A stretch of 64,000 nucleotides of DNA from Streptomyces sp. NBC_00569 (GTDB lineage: Bacteria > Actinomycetota > Actinomycetes > Streptomycetales > Streptomycetaceae): assembly GCF_036345255.1 (NCBI RefSeq), contig NZ_CP107783.1, forward strand, positions 9,293,001-9,357,000, read 5' to 3'. Below, piece after piece: positions 1 through 9,021 of this stretch. A program made the translations under genes and the position numbers. Position 1 is the stretch's first letter, and the number at the start of each line of letters is the position of its first letter. A model generated the notes under the pieces. The model ran no database searches and was not told the origin of the DNA. It saw only the letters and a list, made by a program, of their open reading frames with translations.

Positions 1-1
1 C

Positions 2-340
2 TTCATGGGCTGGGACGTGCCCTGGTACTCGGCCCGGGAGTCGATCGACACACTGATGGCGGGGCGAGGCCCGTTCATGCTGGCGTGCTATCTGCGCCAG
101 GGAGACCGGGTGTTCGAGACGTACTGGACCACCGGCCGTGGCGTCGAGGCGATGGACCAGACGTACGGTCTGCTGGACCGGACGGCGTACGGGCGGCAGG
201 AGCCGTGGGAGGACTCGCCCGCCGGCTGGCCGCAGATCAGTGGCAACTACATGCGCACCGACGGACGCCCCACCGCCCAGTGGCCCCGCCTGCGGGCCGG
301 ACGCTCCGACGACCTCGAGGCTGCCGGGCAACACGGCTAG
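2..340 (+). CDS. DUF899 family thioredoxin-like protein, C-terminal part only
   Basis: The gene enters from the left edge, so the N-terminal half and the start are missing; about 112 codons remain, ending in TAG. The visible part (MGWDVPWYS, ACYLRQGDRVFETYWTTGRG, LLDRTAYGRQEPWEDSPAGWP) matches segment by segment the complete DUF899 protein at 29150-29965. DUF899 proteins have a thioredoxin fold and often a CxxC motif, which would lie upstream of this fragment. Their cellular role is poorly known. A downstream gene on the other strand ends 30 bases away, so the two converge. Confidence 0.85.
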   Translation, partial: FMGWDVPWYSARESIDTLMAGRGPFMLACYLRQGDRVFETYWTTGRGVEAMDQTYGLLDRTAYGRQEPWEDSPAGWPQISGNYMRTDGRPTAQWPRLRAGRSDDLEAAGQHG

Positions 341-370
341 CCGCTCAACCGGCTTACGGATTACGGGAAT

Positions 371-1321
371 TCAGATCCATCCCCGCCGCGCCGCGATGAC
401 CCCCGCCTGGAAGCGGTTCGCGGCGCCCAGCTCCTCGTGAAGGCGGCTGATCCGGCGCCGCATCGTCCGTACCGACCAGCCCAACTGGCGGGCTATGGCC
501 TCGTCCTTGAGACCGCCGACGAGGAGGGTCAGCATCTGCCGGTCCTCCTCGCCGAGGGGGTCCTCCTCGGTGGGGGCACCCAGCGGGGTCGCGGTGCGCC
601 AGCACAGTTGCCAGTAGTCGATGAGGCCGTCGAGCAGGGCCGACGGGCGGATGACGGCGGCGCGTACCTCCGTGGTGAAGTCGAGAGTGAGGGGCATCAG
701 GGCGAGGCGGCGGTCGGAGATGGCCAGTTTGATGCGCAGGCCCGGCAGTACGCGGGCCTGCTCGCCGTGCGCCACCAGCTCGCGGATGTCGCCCAGGACT
801 CCGGGCCACTCCAGCGCCTCGGGGGCGTAGACGGCGCGGTAGCGGACACCCCGGGTGAGGGCGGTCGCTTCGACCGGGTTGGAGGTGGTCAGCGCGTACG
901 GGGGGCGGTCCAGGGTGATGACCTCGTCGCGCGCTTCCTGCTGGAGCTGTACGAACCAGCGGCCCAACGCCTCGCCACCGGTGATGACTTCGACCTGTTC
1001 GGAGCCGCCCTGCCGGGCCGCGGCGAACAGCCGTGACAGCTCGCCGGCCGCCGCCCGCACGCCGTCGAGATCCGCGGTCCGGGAGCGGACCAGCGACTCC
1101 AGAGCCGCGCCCGGCTCAATGGCCGCGTACCGGCGGCGGGTTCCGGCGAGCCGTCCTACCAGGCCGTTCTCGCGCAGCCGGTCGAGGGCGCGGGCGACCC
1201 GCTCGGTGGAGCAGGACAGGTCGCCCGCGAGGTCGGCGGGCGAGGCGGTGTGCCGGACGAGGATCGCGCGGTAGACGCTCTCGTCGAAGGCTTCGATTCC
1301 TGCGGCGGTCAGCTGAGGCAT
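371..1321 (-). CDS. Transcriptional regulator with N-terminal winged helix and C-terminal LuxR-type HTH
   Basis: The protein has 316 residues, starting at ATG 1321 (MPQLTAAGIEAFDES). Residues about 10-60 form a winged-helix domain of TrmB/MarR type (LAGDLSCSTERVARALDRLRENGLV). The central 190 residues are a probable effector or PLD-like module. The last 60 residues are a LuxR-type HTH (LKDEAIARQLGWSVRTMRRRISRLHEEL). This two-HTH layout is common in streptomycete regulators. The gene is divergent from the secreted subtilisin at 1412, with 90 bases between the starts and a 14-base perfect palindrome in that gap, so control of the protease and of itself is likely. The ligand is unknown. Confidence 0.85.
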   Translation of the reverse strand: MPQLTAAGIEAFDESVYRAILVRHTASPADLAGDLSCSTERVARALDRLRENGLVGRLAGTRRRYAAIEPGAALESLVRSRTADLDGVRAAAGELSRLFAAARQGGSEQVEVITGGEALGRWFVQLQQEARDEVITLDRPPYALTTSNPVEATALTRGVRYRAVYAPEALEWPGVLGDIRELVAHGEQARVLPGLRIKLAISDRRLALMPLTLDFTTEVRAAVIRPSALLDGLIDYWQLCWRTATPLGAPTEEDPLGEEDRQMLTLLVGGLKDEAIARQLGWSVRTMRRRISRLHEELGAANRFQAGVIAARRGWI

Positions 1322-1373
1322 GTCCGGATCTTGGCCCGTGTGTGCCAGGGGCAGCAATGGGCCAGGCAAAATC

Positions 1374-1387
1374 GTTGTCCGGACAAC
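1374..1387. promoter_or_regulatory. 14-base perfect palindrome between divergent regulator and protease genes
   Basis: GTTGTCCGGACAAC is a perfect inverted repeat centred at 1380/1381, 25 bases before the protease ATG. The core TGTCCGGA occurs again at 1321-1328, at the start codon of the regulator, giving two related sites in one 90-base gap. It is a good candidate operator for the regulator encoded at 371-1321. Binding is inferred. Confidence 0.55.
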
Positions 1388-1411
1388 TGGCGTCCGATTA
1401 ATTCGTTTGGC

Positions 1412-4400
1412 ATGACCCCTCGAAGAACGTTCACCGTCGGGCTCACGGCCGCCGTCATCGGCGGCCTGCTGTCCACGGTGCCCCAGTCCGCCACCGCGGA
1501 CCCACACCAGGACCCCGAGCAGCGTGTCATCGTTACGCTGTCCGGGGCTGCCGCCGTGACGGGAAAGGGCACGCTGCGGTCCACCGACGCCCAGGAGATC
1601 GGCGCCGACCGCGCCTCCCTCTCCGCCCGGCAGAAGACGCTCCTCGGTGACGCGAAGGACGCCGGTCTGCACACCGGCTCCCCGCGCCGCCTGAACCTGT
1701 TGCTCAACGCGGTCGCCCTGACCGTGAAGGCCTCCGAGGTCGCCGAGTTGAAGCAGCTGCCCGGGGTGGCCTCCGTGGTCCCCGACGCCAAGATGCACAT
1801 CCTCACCGACGACAGCGTGCCGCTGATCAACGCCCCTCAGGTCTGGCAGCGCAAGGACCCGGCGGGCAACGGCGCCGACGGCAAGGGCGTCACCGTCGCC
1901 GTCCTCGACAGCGGCGTCGACTACAGCCACCCGGACCTGGGTGGCGCTCTCGGCAAGGGACACAAGGTCGTCGGCGGCTACGACTTCGTCAACCGCGACG
2001 CCGACCCGACGGACGACAACGGCCACGGCACCCATGTCGCCGGCATCATCGCGGGCAGGGCCGCCGAGAAGGGCGGCGTCACCGGCGTGGCCCCGGGCGC
2101 CAACCTCCTTGCGTACAAGGTCATGGACGATGCGGGCGAGGGTTACACCTCCGACATCGTCGCCGGTATCGAGGCCGCGATCGACCCGGCCAATCCGCAC
2201 CGCGCCGATGTCATCAACATGAGCCTCGGCGGCTACGGCGACGGCCACGACCCGCTCGGCCTGGCCGCAACCGCCGCCACCAAGGCCGGAGTTGTCGTCG
2301 TCGCCTCGGCCGGCAATGAGGGCCCGGGAAGCGGCACCGTCGGCACCCCGGCCGCTGCCGACGGCGTCATCGCGGTCGGGGCCTCGGTCAGTGGCCTGCG
2401 CATACCCGGCGCCACCTACAAGGGCGGCAAGAAGATCCAGACGTACCGCGGCGTGATCTCCGCGAACCCGCCCGCGGCCCCCGTCACGACCGGGGTCGTC
2501 GACCTCGGCCAGGGCACCCCGGAGGACTGGGAGCGGGCCGGAGACGTCAAGGGCAAGGCCGTCCGGATCGACATGCTCGTCGCGGACACCCAGGAGCATC
2601 TGTCCGCCGGGGAGATCGAGATGGCCCGCGAGGCGGAGCGCCACGGGGCGCTCGCCATCATCGGGGGGACGAGCTCGGGTGGCGGTCCGGTGCTCGCCGG
2701 ACAGCCGGAGGGCGCCGACCGGCCGGACACCGCGGGTCAGCCGCCGGCGAAGGCGGACGGCACCGTGCCGCTCGCCCCGGCCACGTCCGTCATGGAGTCC
2801 GGCGACTCGCTGCGCATGGACTCCATGGTCATGCTGGGCGTCGACTCGACCCAGTACGCCGAGCTCGGCCGCCGTCTGGCGGACGGCAAGGTCGAGGTGA
2901 CGATCAGCGGCACGGACGTCACCGACAAGATTGCCTCCTTCTCCTCGCGCGGCCCCGACCTGAACTGGGACCTCAAGCCGGACCTGGTCGCACCGGGATA
3001 CGACATCCGCTCCACGATCCCCAAGTCCCTGTACGCGCCCGGCTATTACCGCCTCTCCGGTACGTCGATGGCGGGACCGCACGTCGCGGGCGCAGCGACG
3101 CTGCTGCGCCAGCTCCACCCCGGTGAGACCCCGACGAAGATCACCTCCGAACTCGTTTCCAGCGCTCGGCAGTTGAAGGACTACGGGACGACGACCAAGG
3201 GTTCCGGCCGACTCGACGTCGCCGCGGCCGCGGACCGGGCGGACGGCGCCATCACCACCGCTCCGGCCACCCTCTCGTACGGGCTCGCGGACCTCGCCAA
3301 GCACACCGTGGGCGGCAGCAAGAAGCTCACCGTCAACAACTCCGGATCCCGGACCCGCACCGTCCGCGTGAAGGTGAGCGGCGAGGCGCGGGTCACCCCG
3401 AGCAGCCTGCGTGTCCCGGCGGGTGGCAGCGCCACCGTGACCGTCACCCTCAGCGCCGACCGCCCCACGGGCGAGGCCGAGATCGACGGCACGGTCACCG
3501 TCACCCCGGAGGGCGGCGCGGCCCTGCGCGTCCCGTATCTCCTGGTGGTGCGCCGGCTGTTCGTGCAGGCGGGTCCCGACCCGAGCGACGGCAGGTCGAC
3601 CGCGGTCGTCTTCACGCCGGCCCCGCTGGCGAAGCCGCCGGTCCTCACCGTGACCCCGCCGCACGGCAGGCCGTACACGGTCACCACCGAACTCCGTTCC
3701 GGGAACGTCTATCAGGCGGAGATCACCGGCCGCGGCGTCGGCGCGCATCTCGTCTCAGTGACCGGTCGGACCACCGACGGCAAGACCCTGACGAGCAACC
3801 GCGACGGCTTCGAGGTCACCCCCGAGGACAGCCGCGACTCCCGCTGGCAGCCGGTCGGACCCAACTCGGAGAGCGGCGACATCAGCACCGCGCAGAGCGA
3901 CCCAGGGGCCGCCGTCCTCACTCAGTACAACAAGGCCGGCCCCTGGTCGACCGAGGACAAAGGCGCGACCTGGAAGCAGCACACCAGGCTGCCGCTCGGC
4001 AATGTGTCGGGCCAGGCCTTCACCGTCATCGACCCGACGAACGCCAAGCGCTGGTGGTACGCCGCGAACAGCGCCTCCGGCATCCCCCGCACCGGCTCGA
4101 TCCTGCGCACGGAGGACGCCGGCCGCAGCTGGAAGACCCTGAACACCCCCGACACCCCCCTCTACGACTTCCTCGCCGACGAGGCGACGAAGACCCTGGT
4201 CGCCCGCACCGCCACCGATCTGCTGATCAGCAGGGACGGGGGCGACACCTGGGCGTCCGAGCCCATAGGTCTTCCGGCCGACCACGTCTACGACCTGGCG
4301 ATCGGCGGTGACAGCCTCTACCTCTCGGCGGGCACGTCCCTCTGGAAGCGCGACGGCCTCTCCACCGGCACGCTCGGCGCGGCCGTCAAGGTCCACGACT

Positions 4401-5641
4401 CGGTGGACGGCGCGGTCTCCGTCAACGTGGTCGCGGACAGCCAGGTCGTGGCGATCTACGAGATCGGCTCGGGCATCGTCGGTTCCTTCGACGGCGGCAA
4501 GACCTGGGCGGCGCTGGACAATCACGGATACGGCGCCTCCGGGATGACCCTCACCGGCGGCGACCTGTACGTCAGCTACGGCGGTGACACCCGGGTCGGC
4601 CGCAACCACGGCCGCGAGTGGAGCACCATCCCCGGCGTCAACGAGGCCTCGACCGTCTCCGACTTCGACCGCTGGGCCGACGGCTCGCTCACCGTCTCGG
4701 CGGACGCGGCCGGCGTGTACCGGAGCACGGCGGACGGCAAGGACTACCGGCGTCTGGGCGTCCAGGGCGGCACCGTCAACTCCCTGGCGGTGAGCGGCGA
4801 CCAGCTGCTCGCGGCCGGCCGGCAGGGCAGTCACCGGGCCCGGCTCCCGGTCTCCGGGGCCGAGTGGGGCACCACCGGGGGCGAGGGCAGGATAGGCGTC
4901 GAGACCCGGCTGCTGCAGACCTCTGCCAAGGACTCACGGATCGTCTGGCGGGTGCAGTACAACGCCTGGGGCGGCTTCCGTCTGGAGCGCAGCGGCGACT
5001 CGGGCGCCACCTGGAAGAAGAAGGGCGAGAGTGACGGCACGGTGTTCGCGATGGCCGTGCACCCCGCAGACCCCGACCGCGTGTACGTCTCGTACGGCAA
5101 CCTGTTGGGCGTGGGCCTGTTCTCCACCGAGGACGGGGGAGCCAACTGGAAGAACCTGCTCAACGACCGGACGTACTTCACGGCGGTCGCGGGTGACCCG
5201 AAGAACCCGGACCGGCTGTGGCTCGGCGCCCCCGACGGCCTCTACCGCTCGGACAACGGCGGCGACGACATCACCAAGGTCAGCGACGGCCGCGTGGACA
5301 CCATCGAGTTCACCGGCTCACGGATGCTGACCGGCGGCGACGCCATCAAGGTGTCGACGGACGGCGGCAAGACGTTCCGCACCGGCGACACCGGCAAGCT
5401 GCCGCTCCGGGTCAAGGACGTGCTGCAGGTGGGCAGCACGCTGTACGCGGCGACCACCAGCTACTGGGAGACCGCCCTGCCACGCGGCGGGCGTGGCGTC
5501 CTGCGATCCACGGACGGCGGCCGGACCTGGCAGAACATCTCCACCGGCCTGCAGAACCTCAACGCGACCAGCCTCGCGGCCGGTGGCGGCTGGCTGTACG
5601 TGGGCACGGTCCAGGGAGGTGTGCACCGCCTGAAGCTCTGA
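1412..5641 (+). CDS. Secreted S8 subtilisin-like serine protease with C-terminal Asp-box beta-propeller
   Basis: The ATG at 1412 gives 1409 residues, starting with a signal peptide (MTPRRTFTVGL... to about residue 30). A propeptide follows, then the peptidase S8 domain. The triad is visible as D166 (VAVLDSGVDYSHPDL), H205 (GHGTHVAGI) and S552 (GTSMAGPHVAGA). The long gap between H205 and S552 holds an inserted region typical of a PA domain. After about residue 610 come Ig-like segments. The last about 550 residues carry at least eight Asp-box motifs (DKGATW, DAGRSW, DGGDTW, DGGKTW, DGGANW, DGGRTW), as in sortilin/BNR propellers. This part probably binds substrate or the cell surface. Most streptomycete S8 proteases are far shorter. 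The gene is divergent from a two-HTH regulator and followed by a hairpin. Confidence 0.93.
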   Translation: MTPRRTFTVGLTAAVIGGLLSTVPQSATADPHQDPEQRVIVTLSGAAAVTGKGTLRSTDAQEIGADRASLSARQKTLLGDAKDAGLHTGSPRRLNLLLNAVALTVKASEVAELKQLPGVASVVPDAKMHILTDDSVPLINAPQVWQRKDPAGNGADGKGVTVAVLDSGVDYSHPDLGGALGKGHKVVGGYDFVNRDADPTDDNGHGTHVAGIIAGRAAEKGGVTGVAPGANLLAYKVMDDAGEGYTSDIVAGIEAAIDPANPHRADVINMSLGGYGDGHDPLGLAATAATKAGVVVVASAGNEGPGSGTVGTPAAADGVIAVGASVSGLRIPGATYKGGKKIQTYRGVISANPPAAPVTTGVVDLGQGTPEDWERAGDVKGKAVRIDMLVADTQEHLSAGEIEMAREAERHGALAIIGGTSSGGGPVLAGQPEGADRPDTAGQPPAKADGTVPLAPATSVMESGDSLRMDSMVMLGVDSTQYAELGRRLADGKVEVTISGTDVTDKIASFSSRGPDLNWDLKPDLVAPGYDIRSTIPKSLYAPGYYRLSGTSMAGPHVAGAATLLRQLHPGETPTKITSELVSSARQLKDYGTTTKGSGRLDVAAAADRADGAITTAPATLSYGLADLAKHTVGGSKKLTVNNSGSRTRTVRVKVSGEARVTPSSLRVPAGGSATVTVTLSADRPTGEAEIDGTVTVTPEGGAALRVPYLLVVRRLFVQAGPDPSDGRSTAVVFTPAPLAKPPVLTVTPPHGRPYTVTTELRSGNVYQAEITGRGVGAHLVSVTGRTTDGKTLTSNRDGFEVTPEDSRDSRWQPVGPNSESGDISTAQSDPGAAVLTQYNKAGPWSTEDKGATWKQHTRLPLGNVSGQAFTVIDPTNAKRWWYAANSASGIPRTGSILRTEDAGRSWKTLNTPDTPLYDFLADEATKTLVARTATDLLISRDGGDTWASEPIGLPADHVYDLAIGGDSLYLSAGTSLWKRDGLSTGTLGAAVKVHDSVDGAVSVNVVADSQVVAIYEIGSGIVGSFDGGKTWAALDNHGYGASGMTLTGGDLYVSYGGDTRVGRNHGREWSTIPGVNEASTVSDFDRWADGSLTVSADAAGVYRSTADGKDYRRLGVQGGTVNSLAVSGDQLLAAGRQGSHRARLPVSGAEWGTTGGEGRIGVETRLLQTSAKDSRIVWRVQYNAWGGFRLERSGDSGATWKKKGESDGTVFAMAVHPADPDRVYVSYGNLLGVGLFSTEDGGANWKNLLNDRTYFTAVAGDPKNPDRLWLGAPDGLYRSDNGGDDITKVSDGRVDTIEFTGSRMLTGGDAIKVSTDGGKTFRTGDTGKLPLRVKDVLQVGSTLYAATTSYWETALPRGGRGVLRSTDGGRTWQNISTGLQNLNATSLAAGGGWLYVGTVQGGVHRLKL

Positions 5642-5656
5642 CCGTCTCCCGAATAC

Positions 5657-5695
5657 GCGCCGCACGTGGCCCTGGGGTGGGGTCGCGTGCGGCGC
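5657..5695. terminator. Hairpin between convergent protease and MFS genes
   Basis: Two perfect 10-base arms (GCGCCGCACG at 5657-5666 and CGTGCGGCGC at 5686-5695) are separated by 19 bases and lie 15 bases after the protease stop. There is no U-run, as is usual in Streptomyces. Its place between two convergent genes suggests a bidirectional terminator. Confidence 0.7.
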
Positions 5696-5705
5696 TTCGT
5701 GGTTG

Positions 5706-7124
5706 TTACAGGCGTTCGCCGACCTCTGCAACAGCCCCTTCCTGTGGCTCCGGTCGACGCGGCGGGACGTGTCCGGCCGGGCGTCGAGGCAGTAGGCAGG
5801 CGGGAATCAGACCGAGGAGAGCGAGGAGCGCCAGGGGCAGCAGGCTGAGGCTCATCGTGGAAGCGGAGCCGGCGGTTGCGCCCGTCGCGCCGGCTGCGAC
5901 CGCGATGCCGAGCGACGGGCCGATGTTCATCGCCGTCTGCTTGAGCCCTCCGACGACTCCGGCATACCCCGGCGGCGCATCACCGACGACTGTCCCGGTG
6001 GCGGTGACCATCACCGTGGCGAACCCGGCACCGAGCGCGGCGAAGGCCACTGCCATGGACGGCCACGGGCCGGCCGGACCGAGCGACGACAGCTGCGCGA
6101 TGCCGACCACGACGAGAGCCGTGCCCGCGACGGCGGTGCGCCGTGGGCCGTAGCGGCGCAGTGCGGCGCCGGCCACGGGCGCGCCCAGGACCATCAGCGC
6201 GGTCAGCGGAAGGACGCGCAGGCCAGTGGCGAGCGGGGCGAGACGCAGGGTGTCCTGAAGGTAGAACGTGGCTCTGAACAGGGCGCCGAACAGACCCGCG
6301 CTGATGACCAGGAGGAGTGCCATGGCCGCGGTCACAGGGACGGACCGGGCCACGGCACGCGGCACGATCGGGTGTGCGGCGCGGCGCTCGTGCAGGACGA
6401 GTGCCGCCGACAGGGCGAGGCCGACGGCGAGTTCGAGCAGCGTCGACCCGGCGGTCCAGCCGCGCCCCGGCACGCCGGCCAGAGTGTGGACGAGTACCGC
6501 GAGTGCCGCCGTGAGCAGGGCCGTGCCGGTGAGGTCCAGCCGTTGCGAACCGGCGCGTTCAGGCACCGGCGTACGGACGGCGAGGGTGAGCGCGGCGATC
6601 ACCAGCGCAACAGGCACGTTGACCCAGAACACCGCACGCCATCCGAGATGTTGCACCAGGATCCCGCCGAGGACCGGACCGGCCCCGGCGGCCACCGCGA
6701 TCGCGCTGGTGCGGACGGCGATGGGCGTGCCGAGACGGTCCGGCGGGTACGTGAGCCGCAGCAGGGCCAGTGTCGCGGGCTGGAGCAGTGCGCCGAAGAC
6801 GCCCTGTGCGGCGCGCAGCGCGATGACCCAGCCGATGGTGGGCGCGAGCGCGATGCCGGCCGACGCGGCCCCGAATCCGAGGACGCCCGTGAAGAGGAGC
6901 CTTGCGTGTCCGTATCGGTCGCCGAGGCGACCGGCGACGACGAGCAGCGTGGCGACGGCGATCAGGTAGCCGGTGCTCGTCCACTGGACCTGGGCCACAC
7001 TCGCGTCGAGATCATGGCGGAGGCTGGGCTGCGCCACGAGCAGGACGGTCCCGTCCAGCGCCACGATCATCGCCCCGGACACCGAGGCGAGGAGGGCGAA
7101 GGGCCGCCGTGCGGCAGTGCTCAC
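5706..7124 (-). CDS. MFS drug exporter, DHA2 (14-TM) family
   Basis: The protein has 472 residues and is rich in transmembrane segments. The N-terminal half has the DHA2 signatures: a first helix with VALDGTVLLVAQPSL, then VQWTSTGYLIAVATLLVVAGRLGDRYGHAR (motif A), RAAQGVFGALLQPATLALL and GPVLGGILVQHLGWRAVFWVNVPV (motif C). It probably exports a small lipophilic compound by proton antiport. Its start overlaps the stop of the upstream TetR gene by four bases (ATGA), so the repressor and the pump are translationally coupled and likely co-repressed from the operator at 7764-7802. The substrate cannot be read from the sequence. Confidence 0.93.
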   Translation of the reverse strand: MSTAARRPFALLASVSGAMIVALDGTVLLVAQPSLRHDLDASVAQVQWTSTGYLIAVATLLVVAGRLGDRYGHARLLFTGVLGFGAASAGIALAPTIGWVIALRAAQGVFGALLQPATLALLRLTYPPDRLGTPIAVRTSAIAVAAGAGPVLGGILVQHLGWRAVFWVNVPVALVIAALTLAVRTPVPERAGSQRLDLTGTALLTAALAVLVHTLAGVPGRGWTAGSTLLELAVGLALSAALVLHERRAAHPIVPRAVARSVPVTAAMALLLVISAGLFGALFRATFYLQDTLRLAPLATGLRVLPLTALMVLGAPVAGAALRRYGPRRTAVAGTALVVVGIAQLSSLGPAGPWPSMAVAFAALGAGFATVMVTATGTVVGDAPPGYAGVVGGLKQTAMNIGPSLGIAVAAGATGATAGSASTMSLSLLPLALLALLGLIPACLLPRRPAGHVPPRRPEPQEGAVAEVGERL

Positions 7125-7765
7125 GCCGTCACCGGGCCGAGGTGCGCGTCCAGAACTGCCGTGACGAGCCGGTCGCGTTCCTCGTCACCCGGCGGGGGAG
7201 TGGCGAGGGCCAGTTGCAGGCTTCCCCAGGTCCACAGCTGGGCGATGCCGTGCAGCCCGGACCACAGGGCGGCGGCGGTCACCGTGGGAGGTACGGCCGA
7301 ACCGTCGGGCGGGCCGGGCCGGTGCACGGCGCCCGGATCGTCACCGCACCGGCCGACCAGCGCGACCATCCGCGCGAACAGCGGGAGCGTGGAGGTGCGC
7401 AACTGAGGCCCGCCGCCGTCCTGTTGCGCACCGTCGAGCAGATCGTGGCGGAACATCAGCTCGAACATGCCGCGGCACTCCAGCGCGTACCCGACGTAGG
7501 TCTTGGCAAGTTGCTCCAGCTGGGCGCGTGGTGGCGCCTCGGGGTCGACGGCGGTCTCGAAACGGGCCGCGAGGTCCTCGAAGCCGCGCCGCGCGACGGC
7601 CGAGAGCAGGGCGTGGTGCGTGGCGAAGTACCGGCGCGGGGCCCCGTGCGACACCCCGGCCCGCCGGGCGATCTCCCGCAGCCCCACTGAGGCGGAGCCT
7701 TCGGTGAGGACCAGGTCCACACCGACGTCGATCAGCCGCTCGCGAAGAGAGTTCTCATCAGCCAT
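7121..7765 (-). CDS. TetR/AcrR family repressor of the adjacent MFS exporter
   Basis: From ATG 7765 the protein has 214 residues (MADENSLRERL); a GTG at 7771 would add two. The HTH is at residues about 25-55 (GLREIARRAGVSHGAPRRYFATHHALL), followed by an all-helical TetR_C ligand domain. No Shine-Dalgarno sequence is visible, and the start lies inside one half of a double palindrome (7764-7802). This suggests a leaderless, autoregulated transcript. The gene is co-transcribed with the overlapping MFS gene, the classic layout for a drug-responsive efflux system. Confidence 0.9.
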   Translation of the reverse strand: MADENSLRERLIDVGVDLVLTEGSASVGLREIARRAGVSHGAPRRYFATHHALLSAVARRGFEDLAARFETAVDPEAPPRAQLEQLAKTYVGYALECRGMFELMFRHDLLDGAQQDGGGPQLRTSTLPLFARMVALVGRCGDDPGAVHRPGPPDGSAVPPTVTAAALWSGLHGIAQLWTWGSLQLALATPPPGDEERDRLVTAVLDAHLGPVTA

Positions 7766-7802
7766 AGACACTGTCTACCACTGATGTGTAGACAGTGTCT
7801 AT
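7764..7802. promoter_or_regulatory. Double palindromic TetR operator
   Basis: TAGACACTGTCTA (7765-7777) and TAGACAGTGTCTA (7789-7801) are each 6+1+6 palindromes. Together they form a perfect 15-base inverted repeat (7764-7778 and 7788-7802) with a 9-base spacer. Their centres are 24 bases apart, so two dimers could bind on nearly the same face of the helix. The left site covers the repressor start codon, which fits tight autorepression. Confidence 0.8.
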
Positions 7803-7834
7803 CGGCGGGGGCGGGGGTGAGCGGGTCTCGGTCG

Positions 7835-8833
7835 TCAACGGGTCTGGGGCACCCGGAATCTGCGGCGGTACTCCGTCGGCGTCGTGTTCAGCCGCCGTCG
7901 GAACGCCCGCACCAGGGTGTCCGTCGTGCCGAACCCGCAGCTGGACGCGATGCGTTCGAGGGTGGCGTCGGAGGATTCGAGGTCGTGGCGTGCCTTCTCG
8001 ACCCGGACGGATTCGATGTAGGCGTGAGGGGTCATGCCCAGTTCGGTCTTGAAGAGCCGCGTGAGGTGACGGTCGCTGACATGCGCGTACTCCGCGAGGT
8101 CCACGACGGTGAGCGACCGGCTGATGTTGCGCATGATGTGGTGGCGCAGATCCTCGATGCGCCGCGTCGTGGAGAGCTGTTCCAGGGGAACGCTGAACTG
8201 GCTCTGCCCGCTCGGCCGTTTCAGGTACATCACGAGCTGCCGGGCGACGCGCAGCGCAATGGCCTCGCCGAGGTCATCGGCGATCAGGGCGAGCGACAGG
8301 TCGAGGCAGGCGCTGATGCCGGCTCCGGTCCACACGTTGCCCTCGCGGATGAAGATCGGATCCGCGTCGACCTCCACCGCCGGGTGATCCGCGGCCAGTT
8401 GCGGCGCGGTCGACCAGTGCGTGGTCGCCCGCTTGCCGTCGAGGAGCCCGGCCGCGGCGAGGAGGTGCGCTCCGACACAGACGGACGTGACCCGGTGCGT
8501 CCGTTCGGCGAGAGTCTTCACCCAGCTGACCAGCTCGGGGTCGACGAGCGCGCGCACGCGGCGCTCGCTGTCGACCTCCACCGAGCCGGGCACGATGAGG
8601 GTGTCGATGCTTCCCTCGGCGGCTTCCCGGAAGGTGATGTCCGGGAGGATGCGGACTCCGGCGGAGGTGGTCACCGGGTCCATGCTCTCGGCGGCGAGGG
8701 CGACGTGATAGCCCGCGGCGTCCTCGGTCTCGCGCCGGGCCAGGGAGAACACTTCCGGTGGTCCGGTGACGTCGAGCAGGTCGACGCCTTCGAAGAGGAC
8801 GATGACGATGAGCCGCCTGGCGATGTCCTGCAT
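7835..8833 (-). CDS. GlxA family regulator (DJ-1/PfpI domain plus AraC HTH)
   Basis: The protein has 332 residues. Residues about 8-175 form a DJ-1/PfpI amidotransferase-like domain (LIVIVLFEGVDLLDVTGPPEVF, VTSVCVGAHLLAAAGLLDGKRATTHW) that keeps the elbow cysteine in SVCVGA. Residues about 225-325 carry the two AraC HTHs (LTVVDLAEYAHVSDRHLTRLF and ATLERIASSCGFGTTDTLVRAF). GlxA proteins control catabolic or secondary functions. Here the gene is divergent from two isochorismatase-like hydrolases, with 188 bases between the starts, which makes them the likely targets. Confidence 0.92.
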   Translation of the reverse strand: MQDIARRLIVIVLFEGVDLLDVTGPPEVFSLARRETEDAAGYHVALAAESMDPVTTSAGVRILPDITFREAAEGSIDTLIVPGSVEVDSERRVRALVDPELVSWVKTLAERTHRVTSVCVGAHLLAAAGLLDGKRATTHWSTAPQLAADHPAVEVDADPIFIREGNVWTGAGISACLDLSLALIADDLGEAIALRVARQLVMYLKRPSGQSQFSVPLEQLSTTRRIEDLRHHIMRNISRSLTVVDLAEYAHVSDRHLTRLFKTELGMTPHAYIESVRVEKARHDLESSDATLERIASSCGFGTTDTLVRAFRRRLNTTPTEYRRRFRVPQTR

Positions 8834-8926
8834 GAGTCCCCCTGGTCGGCGATCGGCCGTCGACGGTTGGCAGTTGGCGGTCGGTGAAGCACGAGCGGCA
8901 TGTCGGTATCTGCATGTTAGACGTCA

Positions 8927-8955
8927 TTGTCGACACGCCTGCTGGGTCATAGCGT
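8927..8955 (+). promoter_or_regulatory. Probable promoter of the isochorismatase pair
   Basis: TTGTCG (8927-8932) and TAGCGT (8950-8955) are spaced by 17 bases and resemble a streptomycete housekeeping promoter. Transcription would start near 8962, leaving a leader of about 60 bases before the ATG at 9022. Confidence 0.45.
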
Positions 8956-9021
8956 TCTAGTCGCAGCCCACCGCATCGCTCGGGCTGCCAACCTCACGCG
9001 AAGACCGAAGGCGGTACACCC

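Noticed and set aside
371..3748. Minus-strand open frame of more than 1100 codons
   Set aside because: Only the 316 codons from 1321 to 371 encode a recognisable protein; the rest is antisense to the S8 protease and is an effect of high GC.
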